From contig CAYJKJ010000018.1 in assembly GCA_964370715.1 (NCBI GenBank), forward strand, positions 1-52,292: a DNA stretch of 52,292 nucleotides. Direction: 5' to 3'. This document shows, piece after piece, positions 7,901 to 16,651 of this stretch; position 1 is the first letter of the stretch, and the number at the start of each line of letters is the position of its first letter. Below the pieces are notes generated by a model. The model saw only the letters and a program-made list of their open reading frames with translations, did not search any database and was not told where the DNA came from. The DNA is from CAYJAY01 sp964370715 (GTDB lineage Bacteria; Bacillota; Clostridia; Oscillospirales; Ruminococcaceae). The position numbers were made by a program, and so were the translations under genes.

Positions 7901-9553
7901 ATGGAAAACAAGCTTTGTATGGGATGTATGTCCCCTGTAGCAGACGGCATGACCTCCTGCCCCAGTTGTGGGTATGACGGCAAAAAACAAAATCCAATAT
8001 CCGCTCTTAAGATCGGTTCAACGCTAAACGACGAACGTTATGTCGTCGGCGTTGTTTCCGAAATTGATTGCGAAAGCGTAACCTATATAGCGTATGACGT
8101 TATAGGTCGGTTTAAAGTTACTATAAAGGAATTTGTGCCGGAAGGCGGTTGTTCAAGGGACAAAGATTTTTGCAAGATAATCCCGAAAGTCGGAGCGGAG
8201 TTTCATTATAAAACTTCGTTTGATGATTTTTCAACGCTATATAAAAATTTATTTAAGATAAAAGATGAAAAAGGCCTTGTTCGTATGCTTGATTTTTTCG
8301 AGCAAAACAGCACGGGCTATGCAGTGTTTGAATATTTCGAGATGATGACGCTTAAAGAATTTCTCGCTTTGAAAAATTCTTTTATTCCGTGGGATCGATG
8401 CAGTTCCCTAATGCGCCCGATAATCGACGCCGTCGGCGCAATCCACAGCGTTAACTTAATGCATAGAGGGGTTAGCGTTGAAACGGTGTTTGTCAGCCGA
8501 AACGGAACGTTTAAGCTCGGAGGGTTCGCAACCGCTTCGGTTAGAACCAAAGGAAAAGATCTTGTGACAAAGATTTTCCCGGGGTATGCCGCCCCCGAAC
8601 AATATTCAACCGCAAAGTTTCAAACCCCCGCAACCGATGTCTATTCGCTAGCGGCGGTTATCTATCGTTGCCTAACCGGAATCACCCCGCAAGAAGCCGA
8701 CCAACGCCTCCACCACGACCACATGAAAAACGCGGGCGAGATAATAGAAACTATTCCGACCCATGTCTCAAAAGCGCTAACCTGTGGATTGATGGTTAAC
8801 CAAAAAGCAAGGGCGGAAAACACCGAAGATTTCCAACAGATGCTAGACAACGTTTTTGAACAAAGCGCAAAAAGAGCTGTTCCTCCTAAGTTTTCGGGCA
8901 AAGGGAAAAGCCCTCTCGAAATAGGAAGCGAACTTCATAGGCGAAGCCAAAAAGCCGATGAACAACAACAGCCGATTAACCAACCAATCGAGAAACAAAA
9001 CGATGTTTTTTCAAAACTTAAGTTTGTAATGTCGGCATCTATCGGGCTAGTCATTATAGTTGCCGCTTGCTTTTTCATATTCGACGGACACGAACAACCA
9101 ATGCCGGGAAGCGTGTTCCAACCCGACCTAGACGACGGAATGATTAATGTTCCAAACTACATAGGTCTTTCGGAAGACGAAATCGAACAAACTTTTGATT
9201 CAAGGTTTAAGATAGTTGTTGAGCAAACGTTTGACGAAACAAGGGAAAGAGATGTTATCATCGACCAATCTATTGCCCCCGGAACGCCGGTAGAAAGCGG
9301 AACCGAGATAGTTTTATACTATAATACCCCCGTTATCATCGTTATCCAAAACTACATAGGCATGACAAAGGATGAGATTGAGCAAAGGATAATCGAGATA
9401 GAAAACTTAAGCGAACACACCTCGTTTGATGTCGAGATAATCGAAAGCGAAGTTTCCTCCTATGAAAGCGGAACGGTGTTTGGCCAAAGTTTCGAACAAG
9501 GCACAGCGTTTGATTTAACAACCGACACCCTTATTTTAATGATAGCGAAGTAG
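7901..9553 (+). CDS. Zinc-ribbon / pseudokinase / PASTA membrane protein
   Basis: 550 residues. Residues 6-23 hold two Cys pairs (CMGC, CPSC) typical of a zinc ribbon. Residues about 45-320 have the fold signature of a Hanks-type Ser/Thr kinase: the Lys in VTIKEFVP, EYFEMMTLKEF, PGYAAPEQY and DVYSLAAVIYRCLTG. The catalytic loop reads MHRGVSVETV where HRDxxxxN is expected, and the metal loop reads LGGFA where DFG is expected. Both catalytic acids are missing, so it is probably a pseudokinase. A transmembrane segment (about 378-396) is followed by two PASTA-like repeats (VPNYIGLSEDEIE, IQNYIGMTKDEIE), which in PknB/PrkC proteins face the cell wall. It probably forms an operon with the upstream ligase. 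Confidence 0.88.
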   Translation: MENKLCMGCMSPVADGMTSCPSCGYDGKKQNPISALKIGSTLNDERYVVGVVSEIDCESVTYIAYDVIGRFKVTIKEFVPEGGCSRDKDFCKIIPKVGAEFHYKTSFDDFSTLYKNLFKIKDEKGLVRMLDFFEQNSTGYAVFEYFEMMTLKEFLALKNSFIPWDRCSSLMRPIIDAVGAIHSVNLMHRGVSVETVFVSRNGTFKLGGFATASVRTKGKDLVTKIFPGYAAPEQYSTAKFQTPATDVYSLAAVIYRCLTGITPQEADQRLHHDHMKNAGEIIETIPTHVSKALTCGLMVNQKARAENTEDFQQMLDNVFEQSAKRAVPPKFSGKGKSPLEIGSELHRRSQKADEQQQPINQPIEKQNDVFSKLKFVMSASIGLVIIVAACFFIFDGHEQPMPGSVFQPDLDDGMINVPNYIGLSEDEIEQTFDSRFKIVVEQTFDETRERDVIIDQSIAPGTPVESGTEIVLYYNTPVIIVIQNYIGMTKDEIEQRIIEIENLSEHTSFDVEIIESEVSSYESGTVFGQSFEQGTAFDLTTDTLILMIAK

Positions 9554-9569
9554 CGCACAAAAAAAATAA

Positions 9570-9619
9570 AATCCCCCTCAGAAAGCAGGATGTTTTGCTT
9601 TCTGAGGGGATTATTTTTT
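9570..9619. terminator. Bidirectional intrinsic terminator
   Basis: A long stem (AATCCCCCTCAGAAAGCA / TGCTTTCTGAGGGGATT) is followed by ATTTTTTT on the plus strand and a T-rich tract on the minus strand. It lies between convergent genes and can serve both. Confidence 0.9.
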
Positions 9620-9630
9620 TAATAGAAAAT

Positions 9631-10071
9631 CTATTCTTCATACTCTATGTAAAATTTAATATCCGCCGTGTCTTGTTGGTCGAATTGATAGATATCCTGC
9701 CCATCATATTCCGCACCGGATATTATATAGGATATATCGTCTTCAAAAAACAAACCATATACCCCCGAAACTGCTCCCCAATCGGGAATATATCTAGTTA
9801 GGTATAAATCGGGGACTTTTCGATTCCATTCCCCGGTGTATATTTTTGAATCAAAATATTCTAATCTGTTCATTACAAACAAATAGGCTTCTCTGTTTTT
9901 TGTTGAATCGATAGTGTTGATAATTTCACGAGTGCTTCCGTCTTGTTCTGTTGGAACAAAGACCTGTAGCTCATACAGCGGTTTTTGTAGCTCTATGTTA
10001 AAATAAACACTAACGCCTAAAGCGAGGCACAACGCAATAAAAGCTATGGTTAAAACCCGAAACTTTTTCAT
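9631..10071 (-). CDS. Small hypothetical membrane-anchored protein
   Basis: 146 residues. A short basic start (MKKFR) and one hydrophobic segment (residues 6-25) indicate a signal anchor; no lipobox Cys is placed correctly. The rest is hydrophilic, acidic and Tyr/Asp-rich (YDGQDIYQFDQQD, FYIEYEE) and would lie outside the cell. GGAGAG precedes the ATG. It is the last gene of the minus-strand sugar cluster, 17 bases after the GT2 gene, so a role linked to the same surface glycan is plausible. I recognise no family. Confidence 0.7.
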   Translation of the reverse strand: MKKFRVLTIAFIALCLALGVSVYFNIELQKPLYELQVFVPTEQDGSTREIINTIDSTKNREAYLFVMNRLEYFDSKIYTGEWNRKVPDLYLTRYIPDWGAVSGVYGLFFEDDISYIISGAEYDGQDIYQFDQQDTADIKFYIEYEE

Positions 10072-10088
10072 TAAATCACTCTCCGAAT

Positions 10089-11033
10089 CTATTCCGTTTG
10101 TTCTGTTGTCTCTGAAATAACAAACTGCGGTGAATTGTTAACGCTTATAAACATTCTTCCAAGGTATTCCCCTAAAAGTCCCAGCATAACCATCATAAGG
10201 CCGTTTGTGAACAACATCACCGACATGATAGAACTCCACCCGTCGGCACTTGTAGGAAGGCTTCCCGAAAGGATTAATCGCCTTATAATTATATAAGCGC
10301 CAAACAAAAAGCCAAACACCGCAACCGCTCCGCCAACCAGCGTAGCGATTCTAAGCGGTTTAATCGAAAACGATGTGAACCCATTAAGCCAAAGCGACAA
10401 CATCTTTCCGAACGAGTAGTTTGAATTACCTATCTCTCTTGCTCGGTGGTTGATGTCTACATTTTTTATGCTCGACGTTGTTCTTAAAATTAAGCCTTGC
10501 ATATATGGGTATCGGTTTTTATAGTTTATAATCTCATCTTTAACGAATTTTTTGCAAGCAAAATAACTCGAAAGATAAAGTTGTTTCGGTTTACCGATAA
10601 GATAACACGCCATAAGATCGTTCATGCGACTGCCGAAGTTTTTAAAAGTGCTATGCTTTTTGTTGTGGTATCTTGCGATAACAACGTCGCAATCGTTTGA
10701 AAGCGTATCAATTAAGCTGAAAACTTCGTTTGCCGGAGTTTGCCCGTCATCATCAAGGCAGACTATAATATCTCCGCTCGAATGATTAAGCCCCGCCATA
10801 ATAGCTCCGTGTTGACCGAAGTTTTTTGCAAGCTTAAATCCTTTTATTTTTTTATCTAATGATGCTATCCTTTTAATCTCATCAAACGTGTTGTCGGGGG
10901 ATTTGTCGTTAACAAGGATAATTTCATAATCGAAACCCTCTCTTGTCGCAAGCGTTTGTTTGATTTCATCGACAACAAGCCCTATAGTTTTTTCGGAATT
11001 ATAACAAGGAATAACAAACGAAACAACAGTCAA
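10089..11033 (-). CDS. GT2 glycosyltransferase, GtrB/polyprenyl-phosphate type
   Basis: 314 residues. The GT-A domain begins VSFVIPCYNSEKTI and contains the metal-binding DDDGQTP near residue 97. The C-terminal part has two membrane segments (about 232-254 and 265-290) arranged as in GtrB/DPM1-like enzymes. These transfer a nucleotide sugar to undecaprenyl phosphate at the cytoplasmic face. The start is TTG at 11033, one base after the GNAT stop codon, with AGAGGT correctly placed, so the two genes are translationally linked. The sugar is inferred from its neighbours (an aminotransferase and an acetyltransferase) and is probably an N-acetylated amino-deoxy sugar. Confidence 0.88.
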   Translation of the reverse strand: MTVVSFVIPCYNSEKTIGLVVDEIKQTLATREGFDYEIILVNDKSPDNTFDEIKRIASLDKKIKGFKLAKNFGQHGAIMAGLNHSSGDIIVCLDDDGQTPANEVFSLIDTLSNDCDVVIARYHNKKHSTFKNFGSRMNDLMACYLIGKPKQLYLSSYFACKKFVKDEIINYKNRYPYMQGLILRTTSSIKNVDINHRAREIGNSNYSFGKMLSLWLNGFTSFSIKPLRIATLVGGAVAVFGFLFGAYIIIRRLILSGSLPTSADGWSSIMSVMLFTNGLMMVMLGLLGEYLGRMFISVNNSPQFVISETTEQTE

Positions 11034-11034
11034 T

Positions 11035-11589
11035 TTATTCTACCTCTTTTAAATATTCATTTTTTAACACCGACATAACGCATACATCAAGATAGGTTCC
11101 GTTATCATAAAAATCTTTTCTTAATGTTCCATCAACTTTATAGCCAACTCTTTTATACGTTGCGATAGCTCTATGGTTGTTTGCAAGCACCCTAAGGTAG
11201 ATTTTATTTAGTTTAAGTATATCGAAACCATATTCCGTTATTAATTTGGTAGCCTCGAACCCAACCCCTTTTCCACGTTGACCGGGGTCACCGATAAAAA
11301 TTCCAAACTCGCCTTTTTTGCTATGAAAATCAAGGTCTTTTATAAACGTTGTCCCAACCGAAACTTTTGTTTCGTTGATCATTATAACAAACTGGGCAAC
11401 CTCGCCGGTAAAAACTTTGTTTTTAAGCCAGTTGTTATGGCTTTGTTCCGAGATGTCGCTTCGATCCAAAAAGTATTTTCTAACCTCTTCGGAATTTCTC
11501 CAACGCACGATATCCTTTGTGTCGTTTTCGGTTATCGGTCTGAGCGTTATAACGTTTCCTCGAACTTCGATATTTTTTTGTTTAAACAA
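11035..11589 (-). CDS. GNAT family N-acetyltransferase
   Basis: 184 residues from a TTG at 11589. The open frame extends further upstream, but that part lies inside the aminotransferase gene, and the TTG overlaps the aminotransferase stop codon. The acetyl-CoA loop reads QRGKGVGFEA. The layout (ITLRPITENDTKDIVRWRNSEEV, ending LRKDFYDNGTYLDVCVMSVL) is that of the RimJ/RimL-like acetyltransferases that often modify nucleotide amino-sugars. With WecE directly upstream, a likely reaction is N-acetylation of dTDP-4-amino-4,6-dideoxygalactose, the role of WecD in enterobacteria. That is inference; it is not a close WecD homologue by eye. Confidence 0.85.
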   Translation of the reverse strand: MFKQKNIEVRGNVITLRPITENDTKDIVRWRNSEEVRKYFLDRSDISEQSHNNWLKNKVFTGEVAQFVIMINETKVSVGTTFIKDLDFHSKKGEFGIFIGDPGQRGKGVGFEATKLITEYGFDILKLNKIYLRVLANNHRAIATYKRVGYKVDGTLRKDFYDNGTYLDVCVMSVLKNEYLKEVE

Positions 11590-12706
11590 AATATTCACAC
11601 ACCTTATCAACAATATATTGGTTTTCGCTTTGCATACCATACCAAAGAGGCAAGCGAACAAGACGCCCTGCATACTCTTCGGTTAGCGGAAGATCCTCCG
11701 GCTTGTAGCCTAGCGACAAACCAACCGGCGCAGAATGAAGCGGTATATAATGGAACACCGACATAATATCGGCTTTTTTAAGGAACGTTATAAAATCGTC
11801 TCTTTGCTCCCTTGAATTTAAAATCATGTAGTACATATGGGCGTTATGGGTTGCATATTCCGGAATAAACGGGCGTTTTAAAACCCCTTTTTCCTCAAGA
11901 TGTTTAAAGCCTTCGTGGTATGCGTTCCATGTGTTCATGCGAGCATCCATAATCTCGGAAAATCTCTCGAGTTGTGCGCAAAGCATAGCCGCCAAGATAT
12001 CGGAGGGAAGATAGGAAGAACCGGGGCTTCTCCAGGTGTATTTATCAACCTGCCCACGCATAAACAAGCTTCGGTCGGTTCCTTTTTCCCTCATAATCTC
12101 AGCTCGTTTAAGGTCTTGTTCTGTCTTAAGTATAAGCGCGCCACCCTCGCCCATTACATAGTTTTTGCTTTCATGAAACGAGAAACTGCCAAAATCTCCA
12201 AGCGCTCCGCAGGGTCTGCCTTTATATGTGCTGCCAACCGCCTGTGCGGCGTCGACCGGAACTTTAATGTTATGTTTTTTAGCGATAGCGTTGATAACAT
12301 CCATATCGCAAGGAACTCCGGCATAATGAACCGGAACGATTGCTTTTGTTTTTTCGGTTATAAGCCCTTCGATTAATGTTTCGTCGATATTCATCGTTTT
12401 GGGGTTGATGTCGCAAAACACAATCTTAGCGCCACGCAAAAGATATGCATTCGCTGTCGACACAAATGTATAAGACGGCATTATAACTTCATCGCCCTCT
12501 TTTATGTCGGAAAGCATAGCGGAAAGCTCCAAGGCGTGTGTGCAAGAGGTTGTCAAGAGAACGTCTACCTCTTCGCCTATCATCTCTTTTAGCATAGCTG
12601 CTGCTTTTTTGGTGAAAAATCCGTCTCCACATATTGTCTTTTCGGCCGCTTGCGCCATATAGTCCTTTTCAAGCGCCGTCACCGAGGGTTTATTAAACAA
12701 AATCAT
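11582..12706 (-). CDS. wecE: dTDP-4-amino-4,6-dideoxygalactose transaminase
   Basis: 374 residues, full length for DegT/DnrJ/EryC1 sugar aminotransferases and very similar to E. coli WecE/RffA along its whole length: GDEVIMPSYTFVSTANA, RGAKIVFCDI, NIDETLIEG, VPVHYAG, FSFHESKNY with the PLP lysine, REKGTDRS, GQVDKYTWR and VFHYIPLHSAP. The enzyme aminates dTDP-4-keto-6-deoxyglucose using glutamate. One small difference is that the usual EDAAQ reads VDAAQ, which keeps the Asp that contacts the PLP nitrogen. AAGGA lies about 11 bases upstream. It is the first gene of a four-gene minus-strand cluster. No rmlA or rmlB lies in the window, so the substrate must be made elsewhere. Confidence 0.93.
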   Translation of the reverse strand: MILFNKPSVTALEKDYMAQAAEKTICGDGFFTKKAAAMLKEMIGEEVDVLLTTSCTHALELSAMLSDIKEGDEVIMPSYTFVSTANAYLLRGAKIVFCDINPKTMNIDETLIEGLITEKTKAIVPVHYAGVPCDMDVINAIAKKHNIKVPVDAAQAVGSTYKGRPCGALGDFGSFSFHESKNYVMGEGGALILKTEQDLKRAEIMREKGTDRSLFMRGQVDKYTWRSPGSSYLPSDILAAMLCAQLERFSEIMDARMNTWNAYHEGFKHLEEKGVLKRPFIPEYATHNAHMYYMILNSREQRDDFITFLKKADIMSVFHYIPLHSAPVGLSLGYKPEDLPLTEEYAGRLVRLPLWYGMQSENQYIVDKVCEYFV

Positions 12707-12803
12707 AAAGCATTGTCCTTTATTTTAATTATATTTACATTAAATTTTGATTAGCATAAGTAATATAATAATACCTTATTTATAGGTATATTGTCAATTA
12801 AAT

Positions 12804-12850
12804 AAAAAGGAACTGCAACAAGATTTAAAGCTTGTCGCAGTTCCTTTATT
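12804..12850 (-). terminator. Intrinsic terminator of the InlB-repeat protein gene
   Basis: A 17-bp stem with one mismatch (AAAGGAACTGC.ACAAG and its complement) is followed on the minus strand by TTTTTATTT. It lies nine bases after the stop at 12859. Confidence 0.88.
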
Positions 12851-12858
12851 TAGTTTAT

Positions 12859-14988
12859 CTATTCTTCGTCGTCGTATCCGTCATATCCTGTATATCCGCC
12901 CTCTTGACCATCGTCATATTGTTCGGAATATCCATCTTGTTGATACTGTTCGGTGTATTCATCTGAATAGTTTTGATCGTCGTATTGACCGTCTTGGTCG
13001 TATTGTTGATCATCGCCCTCTTGATATTGGTTTGCATAAGGATCGTCGTATTGGTTGCCATATTGATCCTGTTGGTCTGTCGGGTATTGATCTTGTGGTT
13101 GTTCTGAATAGCCATATGGATCTTCTATAGTTTGGGTGTTTCTGTTTCGAGCCCGAGCGCCTTGGCCTTGTCCATAAGCTCCGTAACCGTTGTTGTTTGG
13201 AATTGTTCCGGTATTCGAACCATATCCACCATATCCGCCGCCCTGGCTTCCATAGTTATCATAGCCGCTTCCATATGCGCCATACATATTTTCGTCATCG
13301 TTTTTAGATTTTTTCTTTCCGAGAATAAATGCAATTATTCCGCCGGCAATACCCAATATGGCAAGTATTGCAAGAAGGACCCAAAGCCATGTTAGACCGG
13401 AAGATTCAGCTTCAGCTTCTTCAAACGTTGCGTTTATCGTTGCGCCACCCGAAGGCATTGTGAATGTAGTTGTAGCTTCGTTAGGGTTAAGGAACGCAAC
13501 CCCTTCTGCGCTGCTCCAGGTTACAAATTGATATCCTTCATCCGGAATAGCTTGAACGTTAACGGTTGTTCCCTCCGCTGCGCTCGGCGGATTGATAGTT
13601 ACTTGGCCGTTTGTGATAGTTCCTGTTGTTATCGGGAACGATTCCCCCGGTTCTGTGTCGGTTGCTGTTCCGTCTTCAACAAATTTTGCAACGATAGCGG
13701 TGTCTTTTGCCGGCATAGTGAATTCGGTTGAACTAGCCGCTTCATCTGCGATAGTTCCGCCGCTAATTTCCCAACCGCTAAATATAAAGCCTTCGCTCGC
13801 TACAGCCGAAATCGAAATATCCTGTCCATAAGCGTATCTTCCGCTGTTACCTTGAGTTATCGAACCGCCGGGATCTGCATCAAGCGTTAGAACATATGTC
13901 GTTGTTTGTTCTCCGCCCGACTTACTGAATATTGCGTTAACACCAACCGGGCCATCCGGCATCGTTATTATAATTGAGGAACTGTTAAGGTTAACATCTC
14001 CGCTATATGGGAAGTTTGAGGGGGAGATATACCATCTGTCGAAAACATAGCCCGAATCGGGATCTGCTTCAAATTTAACGGAAGACCCTGCCGCCGCATA
14101 CTCAGCACTTGCAGTTGCCTCACCGCCCGTTGAATCTTGAACCGTTACTTTGTGTCTTGCATCCGAATAGTATGCAATAGCGTGTATATCGGGATTTCCT
14201 CTATAGTCATCACAGTTTATAGTTAAAGGATTTTGAGAGAAAGAGCTTCCGCCTATCTGCCAATGGCTAAACGTGCTGTCGCCCGAAGTCGCCGTTGCCG
14301 TGAACGTTGCGGTCTGCCCTGTTCCTATATTATATGTTGTTGCGCTCGTCGTTACGTTTGCAGCGCCCGAAGGGCTAACTCCGACCGAGATGTTAGCAAT
14401 AGTAGCTGTTCCGTATTTGGGAGTTATCGTAACGTTTGAAGCAGGCATAGTGAATGAAGCCGACGCTGTGTTTGGGATCGAAACTGTCGCTCCGGAAGCT
14501 TCCCATCCTGTGAAGACCGCTCCGTTGGTCGGGTGGGTTGCCGGCGCTGTTACTGTTACCGAGGCTCCGGCCGGGAACGAACCACCGCCGGAAGCCGGCG
14601 AAACCGTCGTTGCGGTAAACACCGCCGCCGCCGCTGAGTTATATGCAACCGTTACCCCAACTGTACCGATTGCAATTCCGGCATCAACTGTGTATGTAAT
14701 GGTTTGAGAATTAACCGGGTCCCCCGCAACGGTATCGGTTTTTGTTCCAACGTTTGGAACCGTTATTGTGTAGGTAAATCCAACGCCGGCCTTACCAACT
14801 ATTGTTATAGTATTTCCGTTTAACGTGACCGAGCCATAGTTTTCAACAGCATCACCGTTTGGGGTTGTAATAGTTGGCGAAAATGTGCTTGCAGATGTTT
14901 CGGGCATGAACAAACCACCCGCCGTTAGAGCTAATACAATCGCCAAAACTAGAACGACTGCTATCGTTTTAAGGTTTAAAGTTTTCAA
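12859..14988 (-). CDS. InlB-B-repeat surface protein with Tyr/Gln/Gly-rich tail
   Basis: 709 residues from a TTG with AAAGGAG nine bases upstream. A signal peptide (residues 1-34, hydrophobic core VVLVLAIVLALTAGGL) is followed by a Thr/Ala/Gly-rich ectodomain. About five divergent InlB-B-type repeats are recognisable by FxGWxxxG...FTMP endings (FTGWEASG, FSGWEISG, FVTWSSAEG, three FTMP). One transmembrane helix (about 540-562) leads to GKKKSKNDDEN. The last 150 or so residues are a low-complexity tail of Tyr, Gln, Gly, Asp and Asn (GYGGYGSN, DQYPTDQQDQYGNQYDD). By topology this tail is cytoplasmic. There is no LPXTG motif. It is probably an adhesin-like or wall-contacting protein; the function of the tail is unknown. 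Confidence 0.8.
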   Translation of the reverse strand: MKTLNLKTIAVVLVLAIVLALTAGGLFMPETSASTFSPTITTPNGDAVENYGSVTLNGNTITIVGKAGVGFTYTITVPNVGTKTDTVAGDPVNSQTITYTVDAGIAIGTVGVTVAYNSAAAAVFTATTVSPASGGGSFPAGASVTVTAPATHPTNGAVFTGWEASGATVSIPNTASASFTMPASNVTITPKYGTATIANISVGVSPSGAANVTTSATTYNIGTGQTATFTATATSGDSTFSHWQIGGSSFSQNPLTINCDDYRGNPDIHAIAYYSDARHKVTVQDSTGGEATASAEYAAAGSSVKFEADPDSGYVFDRWYISPSNFPYSGDVNLNSSSIIITMPDGPVGVNAIFSKSGGEQTTTYVLTLDADPGGSITQGNSGRYAYGQDISISAVASEGFIFSGWEISGGTIADEAASSTEFTMPAKDTAIVAKFVEDGTATDTEPGESFPITTGTITNGQVTINPPSAAEGTTVNVQAIPDEGYQFVTWSSAEGVAFLNPNEATTTFTMPSGGATINATFEEAEAESSGLTWLWVLLAILAILGIAGGIIAFILGKKKSKNDDENMYGAYGSGYDNYGSQGGGYGGYGSNTGTIPNNNGYGAYGQGQGARARNRNTQTIEDPYGYSEQPQDQYPTDQQDQYGNQYDDPYANQYQEGDDQQYDQDGQYDDQNYSDEYTEQYQQDGYSEQYDDGQEGGYTGYDGYDDEE

Positions 14989-15239
14989 TTTTCAAACTCC
15001 TTTGCTATAAAAAGTCTATTATGGGTCATTATATAAAACATTATTATTTACTATTATATATGTTTTTTCAAAAAAAGCAAATATTTTAAGAAATAATAAC
15101 AAAGTTTTTTATATTTTGGCATATATATTTTGATATTAAAATATAGAATATTAAGAAATAATTGTTGTATAATACCGTTTTGCAGTGTAAAATTGAATTA
15201 TTATTAAATTTTACAACAAAGGCATATAAATGGTTTTTT

Positions 15240-16610
15240 ATGACAAATACCAAAGCGAGAGATACTAACTATAAAAAAATGACTACCGCTCCCATCCCAA
15301 CCCTTGTTTTGTCGCTTGCGTTTCCAACGATTATTTCATCGATGGTAACTGCATTATACAACATAGTCGACACATTTTTTGTAAGCCAAATTTCAACATC
15401 GGCTTCGGCAGCGGTTGGGGTTATCTTTCCGGTTATGACGATTATTCAAGCCATAGGCTTGATGTTGGGGCATGGTTGCGCCAGCTATATATCGAGGCTT
15501 TTGGGCAAAAAAGATAAAGACGGCGCAACGAGATATGGAACAACAAGTTTTTGCGTTGCGTTGGTTTTGGGGTTTTCGTTTTCGATTATCGGGCTTTTTA
15601 ACCTCGAAAGCCTTGTCAATCTTCTTGGAGCAACCGAAACGATAGCGCCATATGCAATAGATTATGCTCGATACATTTTAATAGCGGTTCCGTTTACAAC
15701 GGTGTCGTTTGTGCTTAATGCAACGTTAAGGGCAAACGGACACGCCATGCGTTCTATGGTTGGCATCAGTGTGGGTGCCGCAATAAACGTTGTTCTCGAT
15801 CCTTTTTTCATATTCTATCTAAACCTTGGGATATCGGGGGCGGCGATAGCAACGGCGCTTTCGCAGTTTATAAGTTTTTCGGTGTTGGTGTATTTTTGTT
15901 TTGGTAAAAAAATACCGGCTCCGCTCAATCTTAAAAAACTACCGTTTGATATAAAATATCTTTTGGATATTATGAAAGTTGGGCTGCCTTCGTTTTATCG
16001 TCAAGGATTAAACGCAATTGCTCTTTTGCTGCTAAACCTTATAACCCGTCAATTTGGCGACGTTGCGATAGCTTCTATTAGCATAACCTCTCGCATATTC
16101 CAGTTTGTTTTTTTCTGTGCGGTTGGGTTTGGGCAAGGGTTTCAAACGGTATGCGGATTCAACTATGGAGCGAAGCTTTATGATAGAGTTAAACAAGCTT
16201 ATATATTCTCGCTTAAAACGCTTTCAACTGCTTTGCTTTTAGCGGCGGTCGCTATGTTTGTTTTTTCAGACGAGATCATAACGGCGTTTCGCAAAGATGA
16301 TGCCGAGTTGATAGCTTTGGGTTCTGCAACCCTTTTGTATTTTAGTTTTTCGATTCCGATATTACCAACCATTATACTATGCAATATGTGTTGTCAATCT
16401 ATCGGTAAAAATGTTTTTTCTTCGCTGATAGCGATACTTCAAAACGGAGTGTTTTTGATATCGTTTATCTTAATATTCCCAAACTTTTTGGGGGTTATGG
16501 GTTGCCAAATTTCGATGCCGGTAGCGCAGATACTAACGTTTTTTGTTGCAGTTCCGATAACGGTCTATCTGTTCAAGATTTTTGACAGCAAAGCCGCCTT
16601 GTTGCGCTAA
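15240..16610 (+). CDS. MATE family efflux transporter
   Basis: 456 residues from the ATG at 15240. An upstream in-frame ATG at 15162 would add 26 residues that do not fit the family, and the chosen start gives the usual MTNTKARD... lead-in before the first helix. Twelve hydrophobic segments form two similar halves. LSLAFPTIISSMVTALYNIVDTFFVS and LPSFYRQGLNAIALLLLN are characteristic. MATE proteins export cationic drugs or metabolites using Na+ or H+ gradients. No convincing ribosome binding site is visible for either start. The gene is followed closely by tadA on the same strand. Confidence 0.9.
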   Translation: MTNTKARDTNYKKMTTAPIPTLVLSLAFPTIISSMVTALYNIVDTFFVSQISTSASAAVGVIFPVMTIIQAIGLMLGHGCASYISRLLGKKDKDGATRYGTTSFCVALVLGFSFSIIGLFNLESLVNLLGATETIAPYAIDYARYILIAVPFTTVSFVLNATLRANGHAMRSMVGISVGAAINVVLDPFFIFYLNLGISGAAIATALSQFISFSVLVYFCFGKKIPAPLNLKKLPFDIKYLLDIMKVGLPSFYRQGLNAIALLLLNLITRQFGDVAIASISITSRIFQFVFFCAVGFGQGFQTVCGFNYGAKLYDRVKQAYIFSLKTLSTALLLAAVAMFVFSDEIITAFRKDDAELIALGSATLLYFSFSIPILPTIILCNMCCQSIGKNVFSSLIAILQNGVFLISFILIFPNFLGVMGCQISMPVAQILTFFVAVPITVYLFKIFDSKAALLR

Positions 16611-16651
16611 CATAAGCTTTAGTTTTGAACAAAATCGGGGAGGCGGTTCTT

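Noticed and set aside
11278..11766. 162-codon plus-strand ORF opposite GNAT and wecE
   Set aside because: It overlaps two well-supported minus-strand genes and shows no protein-like motifs.
15162..15239. Upstream ATG start for the MATE gene
   Set aside because: The added 26 residues are unlike the family N-terminus and no ribosome binding site precedes that ATG.
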